Positions 30,528 to 39,587 of a stretch of DNA of 64,000 nt are shown here, in pieces. Source of the stretch: Bacteroides fragilis (lineage in GTDB: Bacteria > Bacteroidota > Bacteroidia > Bacteroidales > Bacteroidaceae); assembly GCF_002849695.1 (NCBI RefSeq), contig NZ_CP018937.1:124001-188000 (forward strand), read 5' to 3'. A program made the translations under genes and the position numbers. Numbering within the stretch: position 1 is the first letter of the stretch; the number at the start of each line of letters is the position of its first letter. The notes under the pieces were generated by a model. That model worked only from the letters and a program-made list of their open reading frames with translations, was not told the DNA's origin and did no database searches.

Positions 30528-30552
30528 ATCAAGTGGCTTTTGTGCCCTTGAT
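30528..30552. repeat. Hairpin in the susC upstream region
   Basis: atcaagtggc (30528-30537) pairs with gcccttgat (30544-30552) with one bulge. It lies about 70 bases upstream of the susC start on the minus strand. Could be part of a leader. Antisense sRNAs are known near some Bacteroides susC genes, but none can be demonstrated from sequence alone. Confidence 0.35.
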
Positions 30553-30670
30553 GTTAATAAAACAAGTATCCCGAAAGAAACACTTACTTCAGTTGCTGAC
30601 TTTTTTGAGATTTATTTAGGAGGGACTTTCGAAGGGTGCTTTTCTCTCCTTTATTATGGGATGGGGCGAC

Positions 30671-30764
30671 TCAGTTTAATGAGTAGGAGGATATTCAGCC
30701 TAATGAGTAGGGGCATTCCCATTGGGTTGAGTCGATCCACCATTTAAATGGAGGTGGATCGACT
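30671..30764. repeat. Phased palindromic units (24 bp) plus 12-bp-stem hairpin
   Basis: tcagtttaatgagtagg (30671-30687) and tcagcctaatgagtagg (30695-30711) repeat at 24 bp. The first extends to a hairpin ACTCA..TGAGT. A degenerate third unit (cccattgggttgag) follows near 30718. Then comes a strong hairpin agtcgatccacc (30730-30741) / ggtggatcgact (30753-30764). All lie in the 329-base gap between a GH92 gene and susC. The last hairpin may end the GH92 transcript, but no T-run follows on the minus strand. Confidence 0.5.
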
Positions 30765-30787
30765 GCCTCTAAGACAAGTGGAGTTGC

Positions 30788-33058
30788 TTATTTCTCTTTT
30801 GAGAATGAATACGGAGCGTCTTCTTCGCTAATACCTCTGTTGAGATTAGGCTGTGATCCCATCTTGAACTCGAGGATTCCACCTTTCAGCAAATCGTCGT
30901 GCTTCAAATAGTTCCGTGATGATTCCTTTCCATTCATACGGAGCGATTCAATGTACAGGTTTTCTTTACTGTTATCCGGTGCATCTATCACGAGGTTATT
31001 GCCGTTCTCAAAATGCAGAGTTGCCTTTTTAAAAAGGGGAGCTCCTAAGACATACTCGTCTGTACCCGGACATACGGGATAAAATCCGAGTGCGGAGAAT
31101 ACGTACCAGGCAGACGTCTGTCCGTTGTCCTCGTCACCACAATAGCCGTCAGGTCCCGGAGTATACATGCGGTCCATCACCTGACGAAGCCAGTATTGTG
31201 CTTTCCAAGGTTGTCCGGCATAGTTATACAGGTAAATCATGTGTTGTATCGGTTGGTTGCCATGCGCATAGTTGCCCATATTCATCACTGTCATTTCACG
31301 AATCTCATGAATCACCTGTCCGTAATAACTGTCATCGAATACCGGCGGAACGGCAAATACGGAATCGAGCATTGTGATAAACATCTTTTTACCTCCCATC
31401 AGATCGATCAGGCCTTGCGGATCATGAAATACCGACCAGGAATAATGCCAACTGTTGCCTTCTGTAAAAGCATCACCCCATTTCAGCGGAGAGAACGGTG
31501 ACTGGAACTGTCCGTTTTCATTGCGGCCACGCATCAGTTTGCTTTCTTTGTCGAATACATTCCGGTAATTCATGGCACGTTTGGCAAACTGTTCGATTTC
31601 TTTTTGGGGGCGGTTCAATGCTTTACCCAATTGATAGATACACCAGTCATCATAGGCATACTCCAATGTACGGGCGGTGTTCTCATTGATTTTCACATCA
31701 TAAGGGACATACCCCAGTTTGTTGTAATATTGATAGCCCAGACGTCCGGTAGAAGAGACCTCCGGATGCACGTTTTTCGTACCGTGAATCAATCCCTCGT
31801 ACAGGGTCTTCACATCATCTACCTTCACTCCTTTCAGATAAGCATCTGCCAATACTGATGCCGAATTATTGCCAACCATGCAGCCTCTATGTCCGGGACT
31901 TGCCCATTCCGGGAAGAAGCCGCTTTCTTTGTACGTGTTGATGAGTCCCTCCTGTATCTCTTTGTTTACCGAAGGATACATCAGGTTCAGGAATGGGAAC
32001 AAGCAACGGAATGTATCCCAAAATCCGGTATCGGTGTACATATATCCGGGAAGCACCTGACCGTTGTAGGGACTATAATGAATCGGTTGACCGTCCGCTG
32101 TCAGTTCATAGAATTTACGGGGAAACAGGAGAGAACGGTAAAGACAGGAGTAGAATGTACGGTACTGATCCAGATTGCCGCCTTCTACTTCTATTTTGCC
32201 CAATACATGATTCCAGGCATCATTCCCTTTCTGTACCAGTTGTTCAAAGGAGTCGTTGCCTAACTCTTGCAGATTCTGAGTCGCTTGTTCGAAACTGATG
32301 AACGAAGAGGCTATGCGGGCATGTACGATTTCGCCTTTCCGGGTGCGGAAACCGATGACAGCTCCGGTATGATCGGCTTTCTGTTCCAGACTGCCTTCTT
32401 CCAGTTTTTTATCAGCGAAAGTGCCTTTGTAAGAGAAAGGCTTATCGAACTCGATGACAAAGTAATTTTTGAAGTTCTCGGGTACTCCGCCACTGTTACG
32501 GGTGGTATAGCCGATGATTTTATTTTCTTCCGGAATTACTTTTACGTAAGAACCCTTGTCGAACGCATCTACAACAACGTACGAATGCTCGTTTTCGGGA
32601 AAAGTGAAGCGGAACAGGACTGCACGCTCCGTCGGGGTCATTTCGGTCACGACATCATGTTCGGCCAAGTATACTTTATAATAGGCCGGAGTGGCAACCT
32701 CGCCTTTGTGACTGAACCAACTGGCACGTTTTTCTTCGTCAAACTCCGGTTTGCCTGTTATGGGCATGATGGAGAACTGTCCGTAATCGTTGATCCAAGG
32801 ACTGGGTTGATGGGTTTGTTTGAATCCCTTGATTTTGTTGGCTGTGTACGTATATTGCCATCCGTCTCCCATCTTACCGGTTTGTGGTGTCCAGAAATTC
32901 ATTCCCCACGGGCGGGCAATGGCGGGATAGGTGTTCCCGGTTGATAACTCGAAAGAGGACTGTGTTCCCATCAAGGGGTTAACATATTGGGTCCAGTCTT
33001 TGGCCTTAGCCATCAATGAGCAAGCTACAAGGCAAGCGGTCAAAAGAATTTTTTTCAT
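30788..33058 (-). CDS. Alpha-mannosidase, GH92 family (first type)
   Basis: Calcium-dependent inverting exo-alpha-mannosidase; family members act on alpha-1,2, 1,3 or 1,4 linkages of N-glycans and mannans. The ATG at 33058 gives 756 residues starting MKKILLTACLVAC. The signal may be cut after AKA or at the Cys of LVAC, so periplasmic or lipid-anchored cannot be settled. Near the N-terminus is YVNPLMGTQSSF, then WDTFRCLFPF, TEGNSWHYSWSVFHD (candidate acid Glu), HGNQPIQHMIYLYNY and GDEDNGQTSAWYVFSALGFY (candidate base Asp residues). The GNQPIQH and GDEDNGQ variants differ from those in the other two GH92 genes here, suggesting a different linkage preference. Confidence 0.93.
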   Translation of the reverse strand: MKKILLTACLVACSLMAKAKDWTQYVNPLMGTQSSFELSTGNTYPAIARPWGMNFWTPQTGKMGDGWQYTYTANKIKGFKQTHQPSPWINDYGQFSIMPITGKPEFDEEKRASWFSHKGEVATPAYYKVYLAEHDVVTEMTPTERAVLFRFTFPENEHSYVVVDAFDKGSYVKVIPEENKIIGYTTRNSGGVPENFKNYFVIEFDKPFSYKGTFADKKLEEGSLEQKADHTGAVIGFRTRKGEIVHARIASSFISFEQATQNLQELGNDSFEQLVQKGNDAWNHVLGKIEVEGGNLDQYRTFYSCLYRSLLFPRKFYELTADGQPIHYSPYNGQVLPGYMYTDTGFWDTFRCLFPFLNLMYPSVNKEIQEGLINTYKESGFFPEWASPGHRGCMVGNNSASVLADAYLKGVKVDDVKTLYEGLIHGTKNVHPEVSSTGRLGYQYYNKLGYVPYDVKINENTARTLEYAYDDWCIYQLGKALNRPQKEIEQFAKRAMNYRNVFDKESKLMRGRNENGQFQSPFSPLKWGDAFTEGNSWHYSWSVFHDPQGLIDLMGGKKMFITMLDSVFAVPPVFDDSYYGQVIHEIREMTVMNMGNYAHGNQPIQHMIYLYNYAGQPWKAQYWLRQVMDRMYTPGPDGYCGDEDNGQTSAWYVFSALGFYPVCPGTDEYVLGAPLFKKATLHFENGNNLVIDAPDNSKENLYIESLRMNGKESSRNYLKHDDLLKGGILEFKMGSQPNLNRGISEEDAPYSFSKEK

Positions 33059-33070
33059 GGTGTGAATAAG

Positions 33071-33199
33071 AGGTCTCGGAGACGTGTCAAATCTTGCCAC
33101 AGAAGACACAGAGCAAAAGCAAAGTCATGGATGATTCATATGAACACTCCGTGCGACCCTGTGGTGAAAAGGCTTTTGATATAGCTCCGGACCTTTTTT
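33071..33199. repeat. ~130-bp palindromic repeat, copy C (degenerate)
   Basis: The ends aggtctcggagacgtgtcaa and ttgatatagctccggacct are imperfect inverted repeats. The inner part carries ccacagaagacacagag and accctgtggtgaaaagg, like copies A and B, but the centre is unrelated. Lies just upstream of the GH92 start at 33058. Confidence 0.5.
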
Positions 33200-33239
33200 A
33201 TTAAATGAATATTATGTAATTTCTATCTACTATGATTAC

Positions 33240-33372
33240 ATGGGGCTGTGTTAAAACTCTTTTTACCACGGAGTAACACAGAGTATCGCAGAGCTTTTTG
33301 CTAATAATCAGTAACTTAAATCACCTCTGTGCTACTCTGTGTCCTCTGTGGTGAGTTTTGACACACCCTCTC
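33240..33372. repeat. ~130-bp palindromic repeat, copy B
   Basis: Reverse-complement counterpart of copy A at 13294-13419. It shares agagggtgtgtc at one end, cacagaggacacagag, the central agttactgattattag and the gatactctgtg arm, and differs by scattered substitutions. One end is worn (ggggctgtgtt). Together with copy C it fills the 336-base gap between two GH92 genes, where it would be transcribed within the locus message and fold into a long hairpin. Confidence 0.75.
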
Positions 33373-33394
33373 TGTTCCCTCTTCCTGAGAGAGA

Positions 33395-35662
33395 TTAGGG
33401 TTGCGGTCGCCGATCTGTCATCTCAATTTCCAATGTACTTCCCGCCACAATGTCATCATGTGTGAAGAAAGGCTTTTCCAGCGGTTCCCCGTTCAGCTTC
33501 ATGCTTTTGATATACTTATTCTTTTTAGAGTTATTCTTGGCTATTACTATAAATTTCTTTCCATCAGGCAGATTGACCACAGCTTTGTCAAATGCAGGGC
33601 GTCCTATGGAATAAACCGGTTTACCAGGACATACCTGATAGAATCCCATGGAGTTCAGTACATACCAAGCGGACATTTGGCCGCAATCTTCATTACCCGA
33701 TAGTCCGTCTACGGTATTGGCATATTGACTGCGGTATACACTGTCTACCAATTCCTGAGTTCGCCATGGGCGGTTCACGTAGTTGTACATGTGAATCACG
33801 TGATGGCTTGGTTCATTTCCATGTGCATATTGGCCGATCAGTCCGCTGATATCCGAAGAGATCGTTTCGCCCTCCAGTGAGGAGTCGGCGGTAAACAGAG
33901 AATCCAGTTTGCCGACAAAGGCATCTTCACCTCCCATCAGTTTCACCAAACCTTCGATATCGTGGGGGACAAACCAGGTCCACTGCCAGGCAGTTCCTTC
34001 GCAATAGTCGTCGTTGCGGTGAGTAGATGAACGTGGGTTGAACGGAGTGCGCCATTCCCCCTTACTGTCCAGTCCCCGCATAAAACGGGTTTCCGGGTCG
34101 AAGTAGAATTCATAAGCTTTCGCAAAGCGGGCATATTTATCCCGGGTGTCATAGTCATTCAGTGCATCGGCAAAGATTGAAATGCACCAGTCATCATAAG
34201 CATATTCTAATGCTTTGGCAACCGATTCGTTTTCGCGGTCGCATGGCACGTAACCGATCGAGTTTTTATAATATTTTGCTTTCGGCATCAAGTGAGGCAG
34301 CACCAGGGCAGGACATTTGATTCCTGTCGTATCATATTCAGCCGCACGTACACACGCACGATAAGCCTCCTGAATATCGAAGTTGCGGTCACCTTTCATA
34401 TACGCATCTACAATAACAGGAACAGCATGGTAGCCAATCATTGTACCGGTATAATTGGAAGCCATGTCCCACATCGGGAAAATCCCACCTTCCTGTTGCT
34501 TTTTGATCAGAGAACGTATAAAGTCATTGTTCAGGTCCGGATCGATAATGGTCATCAACGGATGAAGTGCACGGAAAGTATCCCACAGTGAGAAGATGGT
34601 ATACATCGGATTAAGCGTGTCACCTTGATGTACTTGTAGGTCCATGCCCAGATAGCGTCCGTCTACATCTGTAAACAGGTTTGGGCTGACGGCAGTGTGA
34701 TAAAGTGCGGTGTAGAAAATGGTCTTATCATCCTTGTCATTCGTGGTGATATCTATCTTCGACAAAGTTTTGTTCCATGCTTTGCGTGCTTCCTTACGTA
34801 CTCCGTCAAAGTCCCAATCGGGTATTTCTGCTTCCACATTTTTGCGTGCGCCTTCTATATCCACGGCGGATATTCCGACTTTTACAAATACTTGTTCGTC
34901 TTTTGCCGTGTTAAAGTGTAGCAGTGCTTTGCAGGTCGGCAGTAATTTACCTCCTTCGTCAAGCGCCATCGAGTCGGTTACCAGTGTATAAGTGAAAGGT
35001 TTTGAGAATTTTGCATAAAAGTTGATGTATTGGTCGAAGGCCCAGTACATTGTTTTCTTTCGTCCACAAATTTCGGTAGGGCTGATGACTTCTATCTCCA
35101 TCTCTTTATTGGTCTGTCGTTGCAGGCTATAGTCAAAATCGAGGATGAATCCGGCTTCTCTACTTTCTGGGAAAGTGTATCTGTGGATGGCTGCCCGTTT
35201 GGTTGCAGTTAGTTCGGCCTTTACCTGATAGGTGTCCAGGAAAACGGAGTAATAGCCCGGTTCGGCAGTCTCGTTCTGGTGTGAAAAGCTGGAAGCATAA
35301 GCCATCTTCTGGCTCTGTGAACCTGTTGGGAGATATTTCTGTTCGCCTACCGTAGGCATCAGCAGCACATCCCCATAGTCACAACAACCGGTTCCGCTCA
35401 GGTGGGTGTGTGAAAATCCGTTGATGGTAGAGTCTGCATAGTAATAGCCCGAACAAGCGTCCCACCCATCTATACGGGTGTCCGGGCTGGGTGAAATCAT
35501 GCCATGGGGCAGGATAGCGCCCGGAAAAGTGTGGCCGTGTCCGCCGGTACCGATAAATGGGTTGACATAGGCTGCATAATCAGTCATGTCCGGCGAGTTT
35601 GTGCAGGAGTTCAGAGACAATAAGCCTCCTAAACATCCCGCCAGGAATGTTCTAAATCTCAT
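33395..35662 (-). CDS. Alpha-mannosidase, GH92 family, lipoprotein
   Basis: 755 residues with lipobox LNSC (Cys20), so lipid-anchored at the outer membrane or periplasmic face. GH92 features: YVNPFIGTGGHGHTFPGA near the N-terminus, HLSGTGCCDYGD, LWDTFRALHPL, DDYCEGTAWQWTWFVPHD (candidate acid Glu), YAHGNEPSHHVIHMYNY and SGNEDCGQMSAWYVLNSMGF. It shares the GNEPSHH/GNEDCGQ motif set with the GH92 at 37313, not with the one at 30788. Starts 29 bases after the FecR stop, in the same operon. Confidence 0.94.
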   Translation of the reverse strand: MRFRTFLAGCLGGLLSLNSCTNSPDMTDYAAYVNPFIGTGGHGHTFPGAILPHGMISPSPDTRIDGWDACSGYYYADSTINGFSHTHLSGTGCCDYGDVLLMPTVGEQKYLPTGSQSQKMAYASSFSHQNETAEPGYYSVFLDTYQVKAELTATKRAAIHRYTFPESREAGFILDFDYSLQRQTNKEMEIEVISPTEICGRKKTMYWAFDQYINFYAKFSKPFTYTLVTDSMALDEGGKLLPTCKALLHFNTAKDEQVFVKVGISAVDIEGARKNVEAEIPDWDFDGVRKEARKAWNKTLSKIDITTNDKDDKTIFYTALYHTAVSPNLFTDVDGRYLGMDLQVHQGDTLNPMYTIFSLWDTFRALHPLMTIIDPDLNNDFIRSLIKKQQEGGIFPMWDMASNYTGTMIGYHAVPVIVDAYMKGDRNFDIQEAYRACVRAAEYDTTGIKCPALVLPHLMPKAKYYKNSIGYVPCDRENESVAKALEYAYDDWCISIFADALNDYDTRDKYARFAKAYEFYFDPETRFMRGLDSKGEWRTPFNPRSSTHRNDDYCEGTAWQWTWFVPHDIEGLVKLMGGEDAFVGKLDSLFTADSSLEGETISSDISGLIGQYAHGNEPSHHVIHMYNYVNRPWRTQELVDSVYRSQYANTVDGLSGNEDCGQMSAWYVLNSMGFYQVCPGKPVYSIGRPAFDKAVVNLPDGKKFIVIAKNNSKKNKYIKSMKLNGEPLEKPFFTHDDIVAGSTLEIEMTDRRPQP

Positions 35663-35691
35663 GGTACTATATGTTTATTTTAATTAGTTGT

Positions 35692-36690
35692 TTACTTGTT
35701 ACGTGAAGAAATAAAAATATTATCTCCCACGATCTTATAACTGATTGGTATAGAGTTGTCCAGTGATTGGAGTACAGACTCTATATTATCTTTCTTTTTC
35801 AGTACACCCGAATAAGTTTTGTCTGACTTTATATCGGGTGAGAGAATGATCTTCACATCATAAAAACGTTCCAGTGTCCGGGTGATGGCAAAGATGTCGG
35901 CTTGTTCAAACGGAATCAGGTCATTGTGCCATACGGCATCCAGTTTGGCATCTACCTGCTTCACTACCAGTCGGCGGGTTGTTTTATTCAGTTCGGCTTT
36001 TTGTCCCGGCGAAAGGATGATCATTCCTTCCTCATTGTTGCCTTTAACCTCTATTTCTCCTTCGATTAATGTCGCTTCCGCCAGTTTGTGGCTTTTGTCA
36101 CACTTGAAGTTGAAAGTCGTGCCCAATACTTTGATGCGCATCGCTTCACTTTTTACGATGAAAGGACATTGGCGGTTTTTAGTGACCTCAAAGTAGGCTT
36201 CTCCGTCAAGGAATACATCTCTTTCGGTATTGGAGAACTCTCGTGGATACCTCAGTGTTGCCGACTGATTCAGCCATACCTTACTGCCATCGGGCAGTAC
36301 TATTTCCTTCACTTTTCCGTCCGTAGATGAAGCTGTTATCATATCCCGGGTGGGGTCAGCCTGGTAATATAAATATCCGCCTCCGGCACCGACCATCAAA
36401 GCCAGTACGATGATGGCTGCATATCGCATCCATTGGTGCATTCTGATAACCTTGCGGCTATGTGCCTCCTCCTGAGCCAGCTTTTTGCATAGTCGTGCTT
36501 CTGCCCGGGCTGTTCTTTTCTGATCCGGGAAGCTGTCGTGTCTGCCCAAATGATATACCTCCTCCATCCGGAAAAGTCGGCGGGCATTGTCATCTGATTC
36601 CTTGATCCAAGCGTTTACTCTGGCAAAATCTTCGTCAGAACATTCGCCCGTCAGATATCTCATCAATATTTCTTCGCTCAGATTATTCAT
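35692..36690 (-). CDS. FecR-family anti-sigma factor
   Basis: Inner-membrane regulator that holds the ECF sigma factor until signalled by the STN domain of SusC. The ATG at 36690 gives 332 residues. Cytoplasmic N-terminus (1-80), one membrane helix (about 81-100, IIVLALMVGAGGGYLYY), periplasmic FecR domain (about 115-215, VKEIVLPDGSKVWLNQSATL) and a C-terminal DUF4974 domain (about 255-330, TRTLERFYDVKIILSPDI). Located 52 bases after the sigma gene. Confidence 0.93.
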   Translation of the reverse strand: MNNLSEEILMRYLTGECSDEDFARVNAWIKESDDNARRLFRMEEVYHLGRHDSFPDQKRTARAEARLCKKLAQEEAHSRKVIRMHQWMRYAAIIVLALMVGAGGGYLYYQADPTRDMITASSTDGKVKEIVLPDGSKVWLNQSATLRYPREFSNTERDVFLDGEAYFEVTKNRQCPFIVKSEAMRIKVLGTTFNFKCDKSHKLAEATLIEGEIEVKGNNEEGMIILSPGQKAELNKTTRRLVVKQVDAKLDAVWHNDLIPFEQADIFAITRTLERFYDVKIILSPDIKSDKTYSGVLKKKDNIESVLQSLDNSIPISYKIVGDNIFISSRNK

Positions 36691-36742
36691 CTTTTCTTTT
36701 TCATTATATAATAGAAACAACTAATTCTTTAAAAACACTTAT

Positions 36743-37297
36743 CTATTTGATAAAAAATAATAGGAATAAAAGCCATAAATGGCTAAGACGGCTGCGTAAG
36801 AACTTCAGCGCCTTGTACATGTGGGCTTCTACCGTGCGTAAAGATACTCCCATTACGTCAGCTATCTCTTTGTTTTTCATTTCGTGCAGGTAACTCAGTT
36901 TGAATACCTCCTTACATTTGTCCGGCAGTTCATTGATGGCTTCGTAGATTTCGTTCCGCAATTCACGGTCTTCTATTCGCCGGATAACTTCGTTGTTGTC
37001 CGGTTGGTAGAATTCAGCCCGTTTCTGGTTGATTTCTTCCACAGCGGCGCAGTATCCATCCTCTATACTGCGATGTTTCAGCACATTCAGCGCCCGGGTA
37101 TATACTGCCCGGTAAAGGAAGGCCTGGATTTGGTCACCTATCACCATGGAGTCTTTTCGTCTCCACAGTTCCACAAATACGTCTTGAACCACGTCTTCTG
37201 CTTCTTCGTCACCCACCAAGCGGGTGGCGTAGAATATCAGGTTCGGATAGTATTTGCGAAACAGTGCTTTGTAGGTTATGTCAAATGTATCGTCCAT
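36743..37297 (-). CDS. ECF RNA polymerase sigma factor
   Basis: Directs transcription of the locus when released by FecR. 184 residues: sigma region 2 (about 10-78, YYPNLIFYATRLVGDEEAEDVVQDVFVELWRR) and region 4 (about 118-170, LPDKCKEVFKLSYLHEMKNKEIADVMGVSLRTVEAHMYKALK). The end is strongly hydrophobic (LWLLFLLFFIK), which might attach it weakly to the membrane. It starts 15 bases after the upstream GH92 stop, so sigma, anti-sigma and enzymes share a message and induction can be self-amplifying. Confidence 0.94.
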   Translation of the reverse strand: MDDTFDITYKALFRKYYPNLIFYATRLVGDEEAEDVVQDVFVELWRRKDSMVIGDQIQAFLYRAVYTRALNVLKHRSIEDGYCAAVEEINQKRAEFYQPDNNEVIRRIEDRELRNEIYEAINELPDKCKEVFKLSYLHEMKNKEIADVMGVSLRTVEAHMYKALKFLRSRLSHLWLLFLLFFIK

Positions 37298-37312
37298 CTT
37301 TTTAGCTACATA

Positions 37313-39514
37313 TTACCTCTTTTTTCCCATCTCAAATTCAAGGATTGCACCACTCATGATCTGTTCATGTGTAATATAACTCTTATCATAGGGCTTCCCA
37401 TTCAACTTGGTTGACAGGATATAAATGTTTTCCTTGTTGACTGCGGGAGCTTTGACAGTGAATGTTTTTCCGTTGCCGAGGTGCATTTGTATTTCCGGGA
37501 AAAGGGGAGTGCCTATCTCATATTTACCGCTTATCGGATCGACGGGATAGAATCCCATAGCGCTGAATACATACCAGGCAGACATTTGTCCGCAGTCTTC
37601 ATTACCACAAAGTCCGGCAGGAGTGTTCTGGTAAAGTTCGTTCATCACTTTGGCTACATACTCCTGAGTCTTCCAAGGCTGACCTACTGCATTGTATAAG
37701 TAGATGACGTGGTGGCTGGGTTCATTGCCGTGTGCGTATTGTCCGATCATTCCGGTGCTGAACAGAGGAAGTTCGTCATCAGCCGAGGGATGGAAGGTGA
37801 ACATGCTGTCCAGCTTTTGGGTAAAGCGTTCTTTTCCTCCGACCAGGCTGATCAGTCCGTCTACATCGTGTTGTACTGACCAGAAGTATTGCCAGCCGTT
37901 GCTTTCACAGATGTGAGGAGTATAAGCGTCTGCTTCAAAGTCTTTCTGGAATTCTCCTTTGTCATCACGTGGCTGCATAAACGAGGTGGCAGGGTTATAC
38001 ACATTGCGATAATTCTGCGACCGCTTATAAAATTCGTCCGCAATCTCTTTCTTTCCCAGTTTTTCTGCCATACGGGCTATGCAGTGATCATCGTAGGCAT
38101 ATTCCAGTGTTTTAGACAATGACCAGTTTTCGGCATTATAACTGTCTTTTTCATTGAAGGGGACATAGCCCAGTTTTTTGTAAGCACCTATTCCGCGATA
38201 GTTGTCCAGATTGGCGGTAACTACACAGGCTTCCAGTGCTTTTTCGGGATCGAAATTGCCTATACCTTTTAAATAAGCATCCACAATTACGGGAACAGCA
38301 TGATAACCGATCATCATGTCGGTTTCACTTCCATAAAAGTTCCAGACCGGTAAACGCCCGTTCTGTTCGTAGAATGCAAGAAATGATTTCACCATGTCGT
38401 TCACTCGTTCCGGTTCGGTATATGTAAACAGAGGATGTGCGGCACGATATGTATCCCACAGTGAGAAAGTGCTGTAGTTCACCCATCCGTCTGCTTGATG
38501 TATCTTTTTATCCGGTCCGTAGTAAGCACCGTCCACATCGCTGTAGATGGTGGGGGCAAGCATACTGTGGTACATCGCAGTGTAGAAGTTTACCCGGTCG
38601 TCTTTGTTGTCACCTTTGATTTCTATTTTAGAGAGCTGCCTATTCCAGTTGTCACGGGCAGCCTCACGGTATTTTTCAAAATCATTTTCAGGCACTTCAG
38701 CTGTCAGGTTCTTGGCGGCACCTTCCATGCTTACGCCTGACAGTGCTGTATTGACAAGAATCTGTTCACCGTCTTCCGTGTCAAAATCGAAACGGGCTAC
38801 AGTAGCGGTACCTATTCGTTTACCGTCTTTCATAATGGCGGTAGTATCCATCTGTACGGCTGCAAAAGGCTTGGAGAAGCGGGTGCGGAAGTATACGTGT
38901 TGATTTCGTGCCCATCCGTCGGAAAAGCGATATCCCTGAATAGTCACCGAATCTATTACTTCTATGTGAGAGTCGTTGGTGAAGTCCCAGTTCATAGCCT
39001 TTTTCAGGTTGAGGAAGATAGCGGCTTTCGCTTCGGGAAAAGTGTAACGCTGAATACCACACCGTTCGGTGGCTGTCAATTCTACATTGATTCCATAATC
39101 TTTCAGCAGTACCTGATAATATCCTGCCGTGGCGCTTTCGTCCTGATGGGAAAATTTGGAGTAGACGCCCAACGGAGCTTCTGCTTCTTTGTAGGGCAAG
39201 GTGACAGGCATAAACGAAATGTCATATAAGTCTCCGGCTCCTGTACCCGAAAGATGGGTATGGCTGAATCCGGCAATTGTGCTGTCGGGATAGAAATATC
39301 CTGAAATGCGGTCCCAGCCGGGCAGTCCGTTGTCCGGACTAAGCTGAACCATGCCGAAAGGTGCTTGCGCTCCGGGATATGTGTTACCGGTGAAGTCTGT
39401 TCCGATAAATGGGTTTACATATTGTGTGTAATCAGTGGTTGTCTGCTTGGGGGCAGACGTACAGGCTGTGAATACGAATAAAAGAATAAATGATAAATGA
39501 AAAAATGCTTTCAT
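37313..39514 (-). CDS. Alpha-mannosidase, GH92 family, lipoprotein; first gene of the locus
   Basis: 733 residues with lipobox FTAC (Cys18). GH92 motifs: YVNPFIGTDFTGNTYPGA, HLSGTGAGDLYD, LWDTYRAAHPLF, HICESNGWQYFWSVQHD (candidate acid Glu), YAHGNEPSHHVIYLYNA and CGNEDCGQMSAWYVFSAMGF. It is the first gene after a good promoter and precedes the sigma factor gene, an unusual place for a catabolic enzyme. The export signal and anchor suggest it meets its mannoside at the cell envelope. Confidence 0.94.
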   Translation of the reverse strand: MKAFFHLSFILLFVFTACTSAPKQTTTDYTQYVNPFIGTDFTGNTYPGAQAPFGMVQLSPDNGLPGWDRISGYFYPDSTIAGFSHTHLSGTGAGDLYDISFMPVTLPYKEAEAPLGVYSKFSHQDESATAGYYQVLLKDYGINVELTATERCGIQRYTFPEAKAAIFLNLKKAMNWDFTNDSHIEVIDSVTIQGYRFSDGWARNQHVYFRTRFSKPFAAVQMDTTAIMKDGKRIGTATVARFDFDTEDGEQILVNTALSGVSMEGAAKNLTAEVPENDFEKYREAARDNWNRQLSKIEIKGDNKDDRVNFYTAMYHSMLAPTIYSDVDGAYYGPDKKIHQADGWVNYSTFSLWDTYRAAHPLFTYTEPERVNDMVKSFLAFYEQNGRLPVWNFYGSETDMMIGYHAVPVIVDAYLKGIGNFDPEKALEACVVTANLDNYRGIGAYKKLGYVPFNEKDSYNAENWSLSKTLEYAYDDHCIARMAEKLGKKEIADEFYKRSQNYRNVYNPATSFMQPRDDKGEFQKDFEADAYTPHICESNGWQYFWSVQHDVDGLISLVGGKERFTQKLDSMFTFHPSADDELPLFSTGMIGQYAHGNEPSHHVIYLYNAVGQPWKTQEYVAKVMNELYQNTPAGLCGNEDCGQMSAWYVFSAMGFYPVDPISGKYEIGTPLFPEIQMHLGNGKTFTVKAPAVNKENIYILSTKLNGKPYDKSYITHEQIMSGAILEFEMGKKR

Positions 39515-39556
39515 GCGGCTTGGGTTAGAATTTTAGTAATTGATTGATTCAGTGTA

Positions 39557-39587
39557 CAAAGGTAGAGAATATAAATGTAAAACGAAA
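39557..39587 (-). promoter_or_regulatory. Promoter of the mannosidase-sigma operon
   Basis: TTTCG (39583-39587), 18-bp spacer, TACCTTTG (39557-39564) on the minus strand, 42 bases before the GH92 start. This housekeeping-type promoter would supply basal sigma factor. The remaining 39515-40018 gap holds the 22-bp units below and nothing else that I can support. Confidence 0.6.
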
